Notes under the pieces: model-generated
The model's input: only the letters and a program-made list of their open reading frames with translations
The model's database searches: none
What the model was told of the DNA's origin: nothing
Shown here: in pieces, positions 54,625-64,000 of the stretch
Layout: each line of letters opens with the position of its first letter
How positions within the stretch are numbered: position 1 is the first letter of the stretch
Origin: Tetranychus cinnabarinus
Lineage: Eukaryota > Arthropoda > Arachnida > Trombidiformes > Tetranychidae
Reading direction: 5' to 3'
Assembly: GCA_022266195.1 (NCBI GenBank)
Contig: WHVY01000002.1
Span: forward strand, 1,255,001-1,319,000
Length of the DNA stretch: 64,000 nucleotides
Translations under genes and position numbers: made by a program

Positions 54625-56121
54625 ATGGATAACATCGATAGTATTTGTAAACTCATTGGCTCAACTTACTCGCAACAAGCCTCCAATTCAATCACATCTC
54701 GTGAAAAGCTGATCAGTGAACTTCTGGTTAAAAGACGATGTCCTCTAAATGGTTGGGATGAGATAAATATTGATTTGTTGATACATAGACTGTCCATGAT
54801 GGATAGCAATAACTTTCTCCACAACTGTGGAATCGGAGAAAGGGAATCAAGATTTTTGTCACCAATGGTTGCTCGTCGTCATTTTAACATGGGACACGGA
54901 ATCGGAAGATCTGGTGATATAAGTGAAATCCAACCTAAGGCTGCTGGCTCATCTTTAATCAATATATTAGCAAACTCTCTTGTACTAGGTACTATTACCA
55001 TTAATTTTGGGAAACTATTATTTCGTTGTGTCTATCTTTCTAACTTGTGCTTTCATTTCTAACTGTTTATTTTTATAGATATTTTGAAAAAGAACGGGAT
55101 TCCAAATACTAAAAGTGCTCTAATCGTTCCTTTGGCTACTGGGATGAGTTTAACTCTTTGTTTACTCACTTTCAAAGCATCTCGACCTGACGCTAAATTT
55201 GTCATATGGCCAAGAATAGACCAAAAATCCTGCTTCAAATCGATAATAACTGCTGGTTTTGTTCCTTTGATTGTTGAGAATGTAAAAAAAGGCGACTCCT
55301 TGACCACAGACATCAATGAAGTTACTCGTCTAATTGAAAAGCATGGAAGTAACAGTATTGTCGCTATCATGTCAACAACCTCATGTTTCGCTCCACGAGT
55401 TCCTGATGATTTAGTTGCATTGGGAAAAATCGCACAATCTCACAATATTCCCCATGTTGTCAACAATGCATACGGAATGGCGTCAACTAAATGCATGTCA
55501 CTTATTGAACAAGCTTCTAGGTCTGGACGAGTAGATGTTTACATTCAAAGCACGGACAAAAATTTCTTAGTCCCAGTTGGTGGAGCAATTATTGCTGGCT
55601 TTGAACCCTCCATAATCAATAAAATAAGCAGCAATTATCCTGGGAGAGGATCAGCTGTTCCATCACTGGACGTTTTAATTACAATACTTAATTTAGGTTT
55701 AAACGGATACTCAAAATATCTTCAAGATAGACGTGTACAAATGGACTATTTAGTGAACCAATTGAAGATATTAGCTTCAAAATTCGGTGAAAAAGTACTC
55801 GAAACTCAAGCGAATAAAATATCCGTAGCAATGACTTTGGATAATTTCGTAAAACCAGATGGAAAAGAAACTGCCATTGGATCAATGTTATTTATTCGTG
55901 GTATTTCTGGAGCTCGAGTCATCTCTAAAAACTGTCCAACCAAAGAAATTTCTGGCTATAAATTCGTTGCATGGTGTTCTCATTCCAATGATTATGGTCA
56001 TTCATATTTAACTGCAGCTGCTGCCATAGGTGTAACCAAAGATGATATCGATGTTTTTATTAAACGGCTTCAATGCTTACTCTCTGATTTGTATAACAAA
56101 AAAGATGAAAAGTTCAAATAA
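54625..56121 (+). CDS. SEPSECS: O-phosphoseryl-tRNA(Sec) selenium transferase (SepSecS)
   Basis: The model is join(54625..54988, 55079..56121), 468 residues; the human protein has 501, the difference lying mainly in the C-terminal tail. This PLP enzyme converts phosphoseryl-tRNA(Sec) to selenocysteinyl-tRNA(Sec) using selenophosphate, the last step of selenocysteine synthesis in archaea and eukaryotes. Conserved blocks include CPLNGWDE, MDSNNFL, GHGIGRSGDISEIQPKAAGS (phosphate and substrate loop), VPLATGMSLTLCLLTF, WPRIDQKSCFKSIITAGF, STTSCFAPRVPDDL and NNAYG. QSTDKNFLVPVGGAI contains the PLP-binding lysine at about 282. The intron falls in phase 1 after NSLVL. An AATAAA overlaps the stop codon (56117-56122), and the next gene starts under 200 bp later. 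Its presence implies the organism makes selenoproteins. It follows eRF1 on the same strand; co-regulation is not shown. Confidence 0.97.
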
Positions 56122-56309
56122 AATTACAAAGTAAACCAAAGCAAAATGTATACAAAAATTTGACACTTTGCCAAATCAAAGCTTCGCTTGAATTTTTATT
56201 CTTAGCTATTTTAAGTTGAACCGGAAAAAGAGGAACATATCATTATTGGTTTTCATCTTCTCAAGTAACCCAATATTCACTTATTTAATTGTTTAATTGT
56301 TTCAACAAT

Positions 56310-58015
56310 ATGAGATCGAAGCTTTGCTTTTGCTCTTTATTTTCAATTTGGCTTATGACTTATATTCAACTAGGTTAGTTAACAATAATTTTTCGCCATT
56401 ACAATTATTAATTTAAATTTGTGTTCAACAGGAATAACATTGGAAAATCCAATAATTCTCTACGCAACCGAAGCTTTCTTCCTAATTATCAATAATGGAC
56501 CATTTCATGAGACTCTTAATTCTCAAGATAAATTTGAATTTATTCCATCAATCGAAGGATTTCCCGATTTACCTGTTTGGATGTATTATCGTTTCCCTGC
56601 TGATTCTAAATATGCTTATCTTTATGGAACCCCTCCATCGGCAGGAAATTTCAGTGTCGAGGTGATAGCAATTAACAAGCGAACTTACGATACTTACCGT
56701 GATTCATTCAAATTACAAGTCTTGCAAAGGGAAAGTAAGTATCTGTTGGAAAATGTCATTGCAAACCTTTTCTTATTGATTTGTCTTCTCATTTAGATTT
56801 AGCTCAATACGAGTTACAGTTCAAATTGACCAATTTAAATGTGGAAAATATGTTCAATTCACAAAGATTAGCTGATTTAATTTCAATCTATCGCGATACT
56901 CTTTGGAAAGAGTCAAAAGATATTTATTTCTCAAAGATAGTCTCTCCACGGGATTTAGGAGATCGATTGCCAGCAAACCCAAAAGAAAAGGAAGGGTAAA
57001 TTGTGATATTAATTGCTCCTAAATTGCTAGTTCAATTCTTGTTTCTATTTCTTTCTAGAGTAATTATCAGAATTGGAAGTACCAACAATTTTTCACGAGA
57101 CTTGTTTGACTTGGAACGTGAGGTTGAACCCATCAAAAATCGTGATCCTTGTCCTTCTCGATACAAGTTCACTCGATTCGAACATTATTTTCGAAGTAAA
57201 CAATTTTTTTGTGATTGGTGCAGCTTTAAAATGATCAAAGTAAGCAATTATTTCTCGCTTTACGCACATAATCAAATTAACCAAAAACTTATGAAGTTAC
57301 ATTGTATGTTCTTTGCTTCTTTATACTAATCATTGAATCATTGTTTCTATCGCTATCTTGATAAGGATTCCCGTTTTAATTAAATGATCCTGTTAAATAT
57401 TCAAATGGAAACTAACGATTGAAGACGAACCAGATAACTATTTCAATTTTTGTTACCCATTCTCTTCCCTGTAGGAACCAATTGTTTACCAAATTGTTGA
57501 CAATGAAAATAACAACACTGAACAAATGGAAACTCTTTCCGTAATTATGCCCATTTGGCCTGCTAATTTAACAACTTCCATTCCAATAGCAGTAATCAAC
57601 TACAATTACAGAAATTATCACGATGATATATTGTATTGCATTTACATTCCAATTGGTATTTGTTTCATTGTCACACTTCTTTTATTACCAATGTTATTTA
57701 CTAAAGACATAACTACTCCTGATAAATTAACGGAGCCTGAGTAAGTTCTCAATCTAACCTTTGGTTTAAACTTTTGACCAATTTTTCCAATTTATTTCAC
57801 ACAGATTAATCAAATATAGATCACTCGAAAGAGCAACTTCTCAATTGCGTGAACTTTCTCATAATCCAACCAAATTACCGCTTAACCACACGAAAATTTC
57901 ACCACAACCATCAATACTCACAATAGAAAATAAACCAGAAGTTACAAAAGAATCACACAGTTATTCAACATTACCTCGCGCCGAACATCGTAAACAATCT
58001 GTTGTTAGTGAATGA
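56310..58015 (+). CDS. SGCE: Sarcoglycan epsilon/alpha family membrane protein
   Basis: The model is join(56310..56373, 56432..56734, 56797..56995, 57059..57239, 57475..57740, 57805..58015), 407 residues, all GT...AG, with introns as short as about 60 bp. It is a type I membrane subunit of the dystrophin-associated sarcoglycan complex, which stabilises the membrane of muscle and other cells. A signal peptide (about 1-22) is followed by a cadherin-like extracellular region. GFPDLPVWMYYRFP and YLYGTPPSAGNFSVEVIAIN match the family's HPDLPRWLRY and FLYGS...VIEVTAYN. A cysteine cluster with CDWCSFKM matches FRVDWCNVTLV. Potential N-glycosylation sites include NFS and NLT. One transmembrane helix lies at about 301-323, and the cytoplasmic tail begins LIKYRSLERATSQLREL, like the epsilon/alpha tail. 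Invertebrates usually have one alpha/epsilon gene, so the symbol denotes the family. A poly(A) signal is at 58307-58312. Confidence 0.93.
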
Positions 58016-58150
58016 TAACAAATGAATAATTATGTTTCGCAGTGGTAATACCGAGTAAACCAGCGTTTGATAAATCAGCTGATGTGGCTCGACTAATGCT
58101 GCATAAAAGGAGCTCACCATTGACTGAAGTTTGCCTTACAGAGATTTTGA

Positions 58151-58348
58151 TTAGAACACTATTGGTCCAGTTGAGGATGAACGTGATTCGTATTCAACTA
58201 ATGATTGATTATTTACACCACTAACAGATGAATAAGATGATTGTCCGAGACCGGGAATAGTATAACCATTAAGGCTACGAACAGTAGCTAGGAGAAAAAT
58301 TGTTAAAATAAAGTTATTCAATGTTGCTAAATCGACTAGCCATAACAA
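58151..58348 (-). CDS. Possible small minus-strand exon, unknown product
   Basis: A 65-codon minus-strand frame between the convergent sarcoglycan and RPL26 genes. It has no ATG at its beginning. A strong pyrimidine-rich acceptor (TTTTTCTCCTAG near 58290) precedes a stretch encoding TVRSLNGYTIPGLGQSSYSS and ending STGPIVF, which looks like a terminal exon. No donor partner is evident, and it is antisense to the presumed sarcoglycan 3' UTR. It could be chance. Confidence 0.2.
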   Translation of the reverse strand: MLWLVDLATLNNFILTIFLLATVRSLNGYTIPGLGQSSYSSVSGVNNQSLVEYESRSSSTGPIVF

Positions 58349-58425
58349 AGTAATATTCTTGTTCTTCTCAATTCTTTAATGTTATTAAATGGTCGAAGAA
58401 AAGAACAAACATGTAAATATTTCTT

Positions 58426-58988
58426 TTAAGCTGTTTCCATAATTGTTTCTTCAGTGTGTTTTCCCTTGGCTTTTCCTTCAGCCAATTCTCTTCCTTTGGC
58501 TCGTCTTTCAATAATTTGCTTACGATCACGATCCATTTTTAATTTAACAATTACAACTTTAGATGGATGAATACCAATATTAACAGAAGCACCATTAGCT
58601 TTCTCTCGTTGTATACGTTCTATGTGAATCACAAATTTCTTTCTGTAACATTGAACGACTTTACCAACTTGGGAACCTTTATGATGACCCCTAATAACCT
58701 GAAGACAAAACGTCGAATGTAAGCGATGAGTTTTAAAACGTGTATACATGCAAATACAGTCACTCTACTAACAAAACAATGAAAGCACATGACACATGAT
58801 TTAGATGCATAACATACCTGTACTTCATCGTCTTTTCGGATAGGCATACTTCGAACACCGTATTTGGTCCTAAGTTCTTTAGAGAGAGGAGAAGACATAA
58901 TCCTACGTCTAATGTGAGATGGAGCATTGAAGTGTCGCTTCCTTTGCTTCCTTCTGGAAGAGGTTACCAATTTGTTCATTTTAGCCAT
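58426..58988 (-). CDS. RPL26: 60S ribosomal protein L26 (uL24)
   Basis: The model is complement(58426..58698, 58818..58988), 147 residues, close to the 145-149 of animal L26. It is a large-subunit ribosomal protein of the uL24/KOW family placed near the peptide exit tunnel. Conserved blocks include KRHFNAPSHIRRRIMSSPLS, YGVRSMPIRKDDEVQ, the KOW loop VIRGHHKGSQVGKVVQCYRK and GIHPSKVVIVKL. The C-terminus TEETIMETA resembles the insect tail. The upstream ATG (MAKMNKLVTSS) is used here; the second ATG at 58979 matches the usual family start (MK.NPFVTS) better and may be the real one. A CAG acceptor near 59003 suggests a 5' UTR intron. RPL26 is divergent from CIAO1. Confidence 0.97.
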
Positions 58989-59882
58989 TTTACCAGCTTA
59001 TTACTGAAAAGAGTGAAAAACACAATAACAAGGAGTTAGATATTGAATTAATGTAATGGAAATAATTAACAATTAAATAACTTACAATTAACAAAAAACG
59101 TCTGAAGCCAAAGTAGATTAATTCAAAGAAAACACACAAACTCAACTATCGGTAAACTAACTTAAAAGATACCACCTTCCGTATCCGGACGGTGACTAAG
59201 GAGACATCAAGCTCCTCCTGAGAATCGCCGCCAAGTACAAAAAATTGATTTACATCTGTTTCACATTGAATTACATTTGTTAGATTGCATTCATTGTTCA
59301 TTACATTATTTTATTTAATTATGATTATTGTGATGTTGAATTGATTGGTTTATGAATTTGTTAATATGGTTTTGTTTCTTTACTCTTCTTTGTTTGTCAG
59401 TTCAATTTTGTTCGGATCTGGTTATTGTACCAAGTTTTATAAGGAAAATAACTAAAGCTTTCACCTGATTTTACCTGTTCAGTTTTTAGATCGATACTTG
59501 AATCTATTTTGTTACAGAAATATTTAGATGATTTAATTATTTAGGAATTTAAATATTTGTGATTGTTTCTGGAAAAAAATTTACGAGGAAAATGTGATAG
59601 CTGGGGGCCATTGATATATGAGTGAGAAACTTTCACAACAGAAAAATATCAACGATCCCTAACAGTATCAATTCAATGCAATTTATTTGCAATTAATTTA
59701 TAATGTAAAATAAGGTTTTTTATATCTTGTTATTTGTGGTATTTTAATTTGGTAATTAATTGATAACTTTAAATCATCATTCCAGTAATGCTTTTAAAAG
59801 CCACCAATCCAATAATAGCAATCAATTAGTGATCAACATTTCGTTTCGGTGGTACAGTAATAGTGAAATTGATGATACAATT
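58989..59882. promoter_or_regulatory. Shared upstream region of RPL26 and CIAO1
   Basis: About 0.9 kb between divergent genes. A GC-richer block at about 59170-59235 (TATCCGGACGGTGAC and following) stands out and is the best candidate for the RPL26 5' UTR exon or promoter; a CAG acceptor near 59003 supports a UTR intron for RPL26. The CIAO1 transcription start is not evident. Confidence 0.45.
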
Positions 59883-60978
59883 ATGATTTTTGATCTTTCG
59901 AGTACATTGACAGGTCATAAAGATCGTGTTTGGGCAGTTAAATGGAGACATTGTGGTAAAATTTTAGCATCTTGCTCATCGGACAAGGATATACGATTAT
60001 GGAAACAGTCACAGAGTAAGTTTGTCAAGTATTTCATCATTCTAAAAACCAGATGATCATGTAATTATACTCGTTACAAAGAGTTGAAATTTTGTCATTT
60101 ATCCAATCGATGAATTAACTTACATTTATTTCTTGCTTTTTTCTTGTTATTCATATTTTGCAGATGATGATAATTGGAGTTGTGATTATGTTTTATCAGA
60201 GGGGCATCAGCGAACTATACGAAATATCGATTGGTCAGATGATGGTAATTATTTGGCTGCTTGCAGTTTCGATGCTACAACAAGTATTTGGGAAAATAAA
60301 TCGGGTAAATGGGATTGTTCTCTCAATCTTGAGGGACATGAGAACGAAATTAAATGCGTTAGTTGGTCACCATCAGGAAAACTTTTAGCTACCTGTGGCC
60401 GAGACAAGACTGTTTGGATTTGGGAAAGAATAGAGGAAAATGAATTTGAATGTGCCAGTGTAATTACTGCCCATAGTCAAGACGTTAAACGAATAAAATG
60501 GCACCCAAAGGAACCATTTATAGCTTCTTGTAGCTATGATAATACTATACGATTTAGCAAAGAGATAAACGATGATTGGTCATGTTACCAAACTTTAGAC
60601 CTTCATGAATCTACGGTATGGGCAATTGATTTTAATGCAACTGGGGATCGTCTGGTTTCTTGTTCAGATGACAAAACTGTGCGAATATGGAAAGCTGCAG
60701 AAGACAAATGGACGTGTATAGCGACGTTATCTGGTTATCACAATCGACCCATTTACGATGTATCTTGGTCACCAACTAGCAATTTAATAGCTAGTGCTGC
60801 TGGTGACAATTCCATTGTTATTTACAAGGAAACTCAACCAGATTTTTTCGAAGTTTTAGTAAGAAAAGAAAAAACTCATACTTGTGACGTGAACTCAATT
60901 TCTTGGAATCCCGTCAAGCCCAACCTTCTAGCTTCTTGTGGAGATGATGGACTAGCAAAAATTTGGGACATCAAATAA
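59883..60978 (+). CDS. CIAO1: Cytosolic iron-sulfur assembly component CIAO1 (WD40)
   Basis: The model is join(59883..60015, 60164..60978), 315 residues, against about 339 for human CIAO1. It is a seven-bladed WD40 propeller and, with CIAO2B and MMS19, forms the targeting complex that inserts Fe-S clusters into cytosolic and nuclear proteins. Diagnostic stretches are LSEGHQRTIRNIDWS, CSFDATTSIWE, LEGHENEIKCVSWSPSGKLL, TCGRDKTVWIWE, HSQDVKRIKWHP, HESTVWAIDF, CSDDKTVRIW and the final LLASCGDDGLAKIWD. It is missing a loop in blade 5 that human CIAO1 has. I chose the ATG at 59883 because the following residues (LTGHKDRVWAVKW) align with the family N-terminus; the upstream open frame lacks a better ATG. 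A poly(A) signal AATAAA is at 61115-61120, facing the PSMD4 signal. Confidence 0.95.
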
Positions 60979-61114
60979 CTATATTGATAGGATGCTATCA
61001 TTAAATCTCTTTTTGGTAACCATTTGAAAATTTCAGATAAATCTATTCATCATAGTACCATTTTTGATCATAAACTTACTCAAACAAAAAAGTGTAAAAC
61101 AGCAAACAAGTGTG

Positions 61115-61154
61115 AATAAAATTAATTTACCATAGAAGCCGAATGGATTTTATT
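61115..61154. terminator. Facing poly(A) signals of CIAO1 and PSMD4
   Basis: AATAAA on the plus strand at 61115-61120 (CIAO1) and its reverse complement TTTATT at 61149-61154 (PSMD4, minus strand) lie within 40 bp. The 3' ends of the two genes therefore probably overlap. Confidence 0.5.
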
Positions 61155-61217
61155 TTCCTTGTGATTTTATACAATCAAAAATTATGGAAAGTTAATAAAG
61201 ATAATAAAGAAAACTAG

Positions 61218-62580
61218 TTATTTTTTATCCTCTTGCTTTTCATCTGGTTGATCAGTTTCCATTGGTTCAGGTTCTTTAGTTTCTTTATTTCCTGGTTTAG
61301 TTTCGTGTGTCTGTTGTAGTGACATTTGCATTGCATATGCAATCTGCTCTTCTTCTGACATTGAAGCAAAATCAGGCATAGCTGAACCTGAAGCCATAGA
61401 TTGATCCTTATTAGTGTTCTTGTCACTTTCTAAAGACATAGCCAAAGCTTTTTCGAGAAGAGCTTCTTCTGTATTGGCACTAGAACTGCCTGCAGCGGCA
61501 GCTGAAGATTCATCTTTAGATTTTTCTCCACTAGATTCACCTGACTGGGCAGAAATGGCAGCCACTCGCCTAGCCTCCTCTTCTTGACGCTGTCTTTGTT
61601 CCTCCATTGATACTCTGAGAGCCAAAGCCAATTCAGGGTCTTCATTAGGATCAATACCGAACTCATAGCCTGATCCACCTAAACCAACAGCACCAGTTCC
61701 ATCTTCTCCCTGAATAACTGGTGAGCTAATCAATGCATCTAAAAAGAAAAGATTAGAATTAATTAATGTTGAAATAATGAACAATGACAGGATAATGAGA
61801 TGACTTTGCTGAAAAAGGAGTAGATACTGAGCGAATCATTTTAAAATTGTTTTCTTTAATCAAGACATGAAACTTACCACTAAGGTGAGGCCCAGGAGGA
61901 ACAGTTACAAGGTGAGAGCCAGTACCATCTTTACCATTGAGAGTGTTGATAAAAGCAGTTAGTTTTTCGGTATTATGTGCTTCTTCCCCAAAATTGATCA
62001 AATCAACATTAACTTTCTCCTTCTTTAATCTTTTAGCCAGTTTAATCAACTCTTTCTCGTCCACGTCGATAGGCGAACCAACAAAGGCTATAATTCGCAT
62101 TTTATGATTCTTTCCAAGTCTGTGTTTTAAAGCTAAGTGAGCAACTCTGACGCCAGTGGCTATAAGACAAAAAGAAAATTTAATACAAGTCCTGAGTATA
62201 TTTCACAGTGATGATATAATGATCTTACCTAAATTTAAATTTCCACCAGGCTGAACTTGGTGAAGCTTAGCAAGGATTCGGTTAACATCAGCAGTTAGAG
62301 ATGTCAAAACATGAGGATTTGGTGACATAGAGATGAGAGCAACATTGTTTTCGGGATTAGAACGTGTCTTCGAATGGCAGATCAATTGAACAGCTTCTTG
62401 TTGAGCTTGTAATCTTGATGGTACAAAATCTCCATTCCTCATATATTCACTACTGTCAATGCTAATAGAGACAAATAAAGTAAAAAAATATAATTAGTCA
62501 TAAACCAGCTACAGAAACATTGACTAACAAATCGAAGAGAAATAAATTACTTACCAGAGGATAGTACTTTCCAAGACCAT
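61218..62580 (-). CDS. PSMD4: 26S proteasome ubiquitin receptor Rpn10/PSMD4
   Basis: The model is complement(61218..61738, 61878..62159, 62229..62461, 62555..62580), 353 residues; the first coding exon is only 26 nt (MVLESTIL plus two bases). It is a stoichiometric ubiquitin receptor of the proteasome 19S regulatory particle. The N-terminal vWA domain (about 1-185) includes CIDSSEYMRNGDF, CHSKTRSNPENNV, MRIIAFVGSP and LAKRLKKEKVNVDLINFGEE. Three ubiquitin-interacting motifs follow: DPELALALRVSMEE (about 214-227), EEALLEKALAMSLES (about 271-285) and EEEQIAYAMQMSLQ (about 309-322). Three UIMs resemble the fly protein; human has two. It ends DEKQEDKK shortly after UIM3. The family segment that should lie between (MQDPEFLQSVLENLPGVDP) is absent. 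It is convergent with CIAO1. Confidence 0.95.
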
Positions 62581-64000
62581 GATGATGGTTAAGCCAGCAA
62601 AAAGAAATAACGAAAGCAATAAACAACAAAACAATCAAAATTGGATAATTAATTTGAAATTGAGAAACTGCAAATCATTTGCTGAAAAACCAAACAAGAT
62701 CTTTGAGGGAACATCTCCATATTACAACCATTCACCAACAATAATCAAAATGCGGTTTAAATGAAATCCAAAAGTAAATCTAAATCAAGAATAAGTATTG
62801 TACATTAAATTATTGTAATTATTGATATAATTAAAGTAGAAAGCAAAAAAATATTCAATCATAAAATCAAGAAGAAAGCGAATCAATAATTGAAAATGTA
62901 TCTCTATAAACTCACCATCAATAATGACAATGGATTGTTGGACAATCTTCATAAACATACAATTATCCAGACAATTGTTATTATTTCATAGTTGGACGAT
63001 AATTTAAACACTTTCTGAGTCAATTACCAATTTAAATTACTAATCCAATTGAATCAAGTCTCCAATAGAGACACAAAATGGTTGAAAAAGTAGACAATAG
63101 AGATTTAACAGTCGCGATATTTGTAGAAGCATTAATTGAACTTATATTGAAACAATTAATCACTAAACAATGATTGTTTACAAGTGAATTAACCAGCCAA
63201 AGAAACGTAATTAATATAGAAAATAAAATAAAAAGAAGATTAAAAAATTAAAAAGATTTATTTGTTTAAATTGAATCTCTTTCCTTGATTAACATCAAAG
63301 CAAATAGGCATACAAAAGTGAAGTGAATTTTCAACTTTAAATATACTTTAAATGTGAATCGTGGAAACAAATGATAACCATTTTTGTATATTAAATAAAA
63401 TGATTAATTAACTTGAAACGAAAAAAAAAGTTAGTAATAAAGCAAGAAAATGAAATATCATTGGAATGGAAGTAAAAGAAAAATTGAAATGATAAGAATT
63501 AAGAATTAAATGAAAGCGAAGAAGAGAATCGAGTGAAAAAAATAAAGAAAAGTTTGAAAACTAAATTAGGTGAAGGGTTAATTTATCAAATTAACAGGAT
63601 AAACTGGTCATTTACAGTTGAAGTAAAGTAAACTACAAACAAAGAAACACAAAAACTCATCAAGAGATGAGCTTAATTAAAGCATTAAGTATAATTAGAG
63701 TGAGGATTCATTATGCAAAAGGGTTCCAAATGGCAAGTCAAGATTGGACAAAAGACGGTCAAAAGCTGATAAGTTAAAGATTAAAATAAAGTTCAGTCAG
63801 ATGAAAAAGTCATCTAAATACAGTTCCATCTTCATCGTCATCATTCTCATCTTCATTTGATTAGTAAATTTCCACCAAGAAAGTCTAATCTATTAGCCAA
63901 CAAGAGATGAATTTTTCAACCTAAGAAAGTCACTCTCTTCGCATCAAATTAACAGTTAATAAAGCATAAATATTTACACCGAAAAATTTTCATATTCATT
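62581..64000. other. Upstream of PSMD4, AT-rich, no supported gene
   Basis: It should contain the PSMD4 promoter and 5' UTR. The rest is very A-rich AT DNA with no recognisable coding frame. The right edge holds a diverged copy of the 28-kb tandem repeat. Confidence 0.5.
63820..64000. repeat. Diverged copy of the 28-kb repeat, cut by window edge
   Basis: The TC-rich ATCTTCATCGTCATCATTC stretch, then TTTCAACCTAAGAAAGTCAC, TCTTCGCATC, AAAGCATAAATATTTACACC and GAAAAATTTTCAT follow the same order as the second half of the 28064-28620 unit. Compare TTTCAACCTAGAAGAGTCAC, TCATCGGATC, AAAGCATACC and TTTACATGTGAATTTT. It is the same orientation but clearly more diverged. Confidence 0.65.

Noticed and set aside
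1..64000. CRISPR array, prokaryotic operon or defence island
   Set aside because: The window is clearly eukaryotic nuclear DNA (spliced genes, poly(A) signals), and no regularly spaced direct repeats with unique spacers were seen.

Overview
This is a window of AT-rich animal nuclear DNA (about 70% A+T by eye). All confident genes but one are split by short GT...AG introns, and the smallest intron I could define is about 60 bp. The gene set points to an arthropod: an ionotropic-receptor-like chemoreceptor, an epsilon/alpha-sarcoglycan, a Flightless-I-interacting coiled-coil protein, and very conserved eRF1, RPL26, CIAO1, Rpn10 and SepSecS. A mite or other chelicerate is my best guess, from the AT richness, compact introns and retained selenocysteine machinery; that last step is inference.

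Layout. Positions 1-20.2 kb hold no gene I can support: AT-rich DNA with strong ATC/TGA trinucleotide enrichment, microsatellites and a few GC-richer islands. A single-exon ionotropic-receptor-like gene sits alone at 20.2-21.5 kb (+). Positions 21.5-37.5 kb are again gene-poor, with one clear tandem duplication of about 279 bp (28.06-28.62 kb). A diverged copy of part of that unit reappears at the right edge of the window. From 37.5 to 44.1 kb (-) lies an LRRFIP-type gene in at least eight coding exons. Positions 44.1-50.6 kb form a disturbed stretch: duplicated segments, an orphan membrane-protein exon or relic, and a complete 269-bp MITE with terminal inverted repeats and TA target-site duplication.

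From 50.7 to 62.6 kb the DNA changes to a compact housekeeping cluster: eRF1 (+), SepSecS (+), sarcoglycan (+), RPL26 (-), CIAO1 (+) and PSMD4/Rpn10 (-). Sarcoglycan/RPL26 and CIAO1/PSMD4 are convergent pairs; RPL26 and CIAO1 are divergent and share about 0.9 kb of upstream DNA. The sequence from SepSecS stop to sarcoglycan start is under 200 bp.

Functionally, eRF1 reads UGA as stop, while its neighbour SepSecS makes the selenocysteinyl-tRNA that lets some UGA codons be read through. The other genes serve translation (RPL26), cytosolic Fe-S assembly (CIAO1), ubiquitin recognition by the proteasome (Rpn10) and the muscle/neuronal membrane complex (sarcoglycan). No prokaryotic-style system, CRISPR array, rRNA or tRNA was seen. 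tRNA and microRNA detection by eye is unreliable here.
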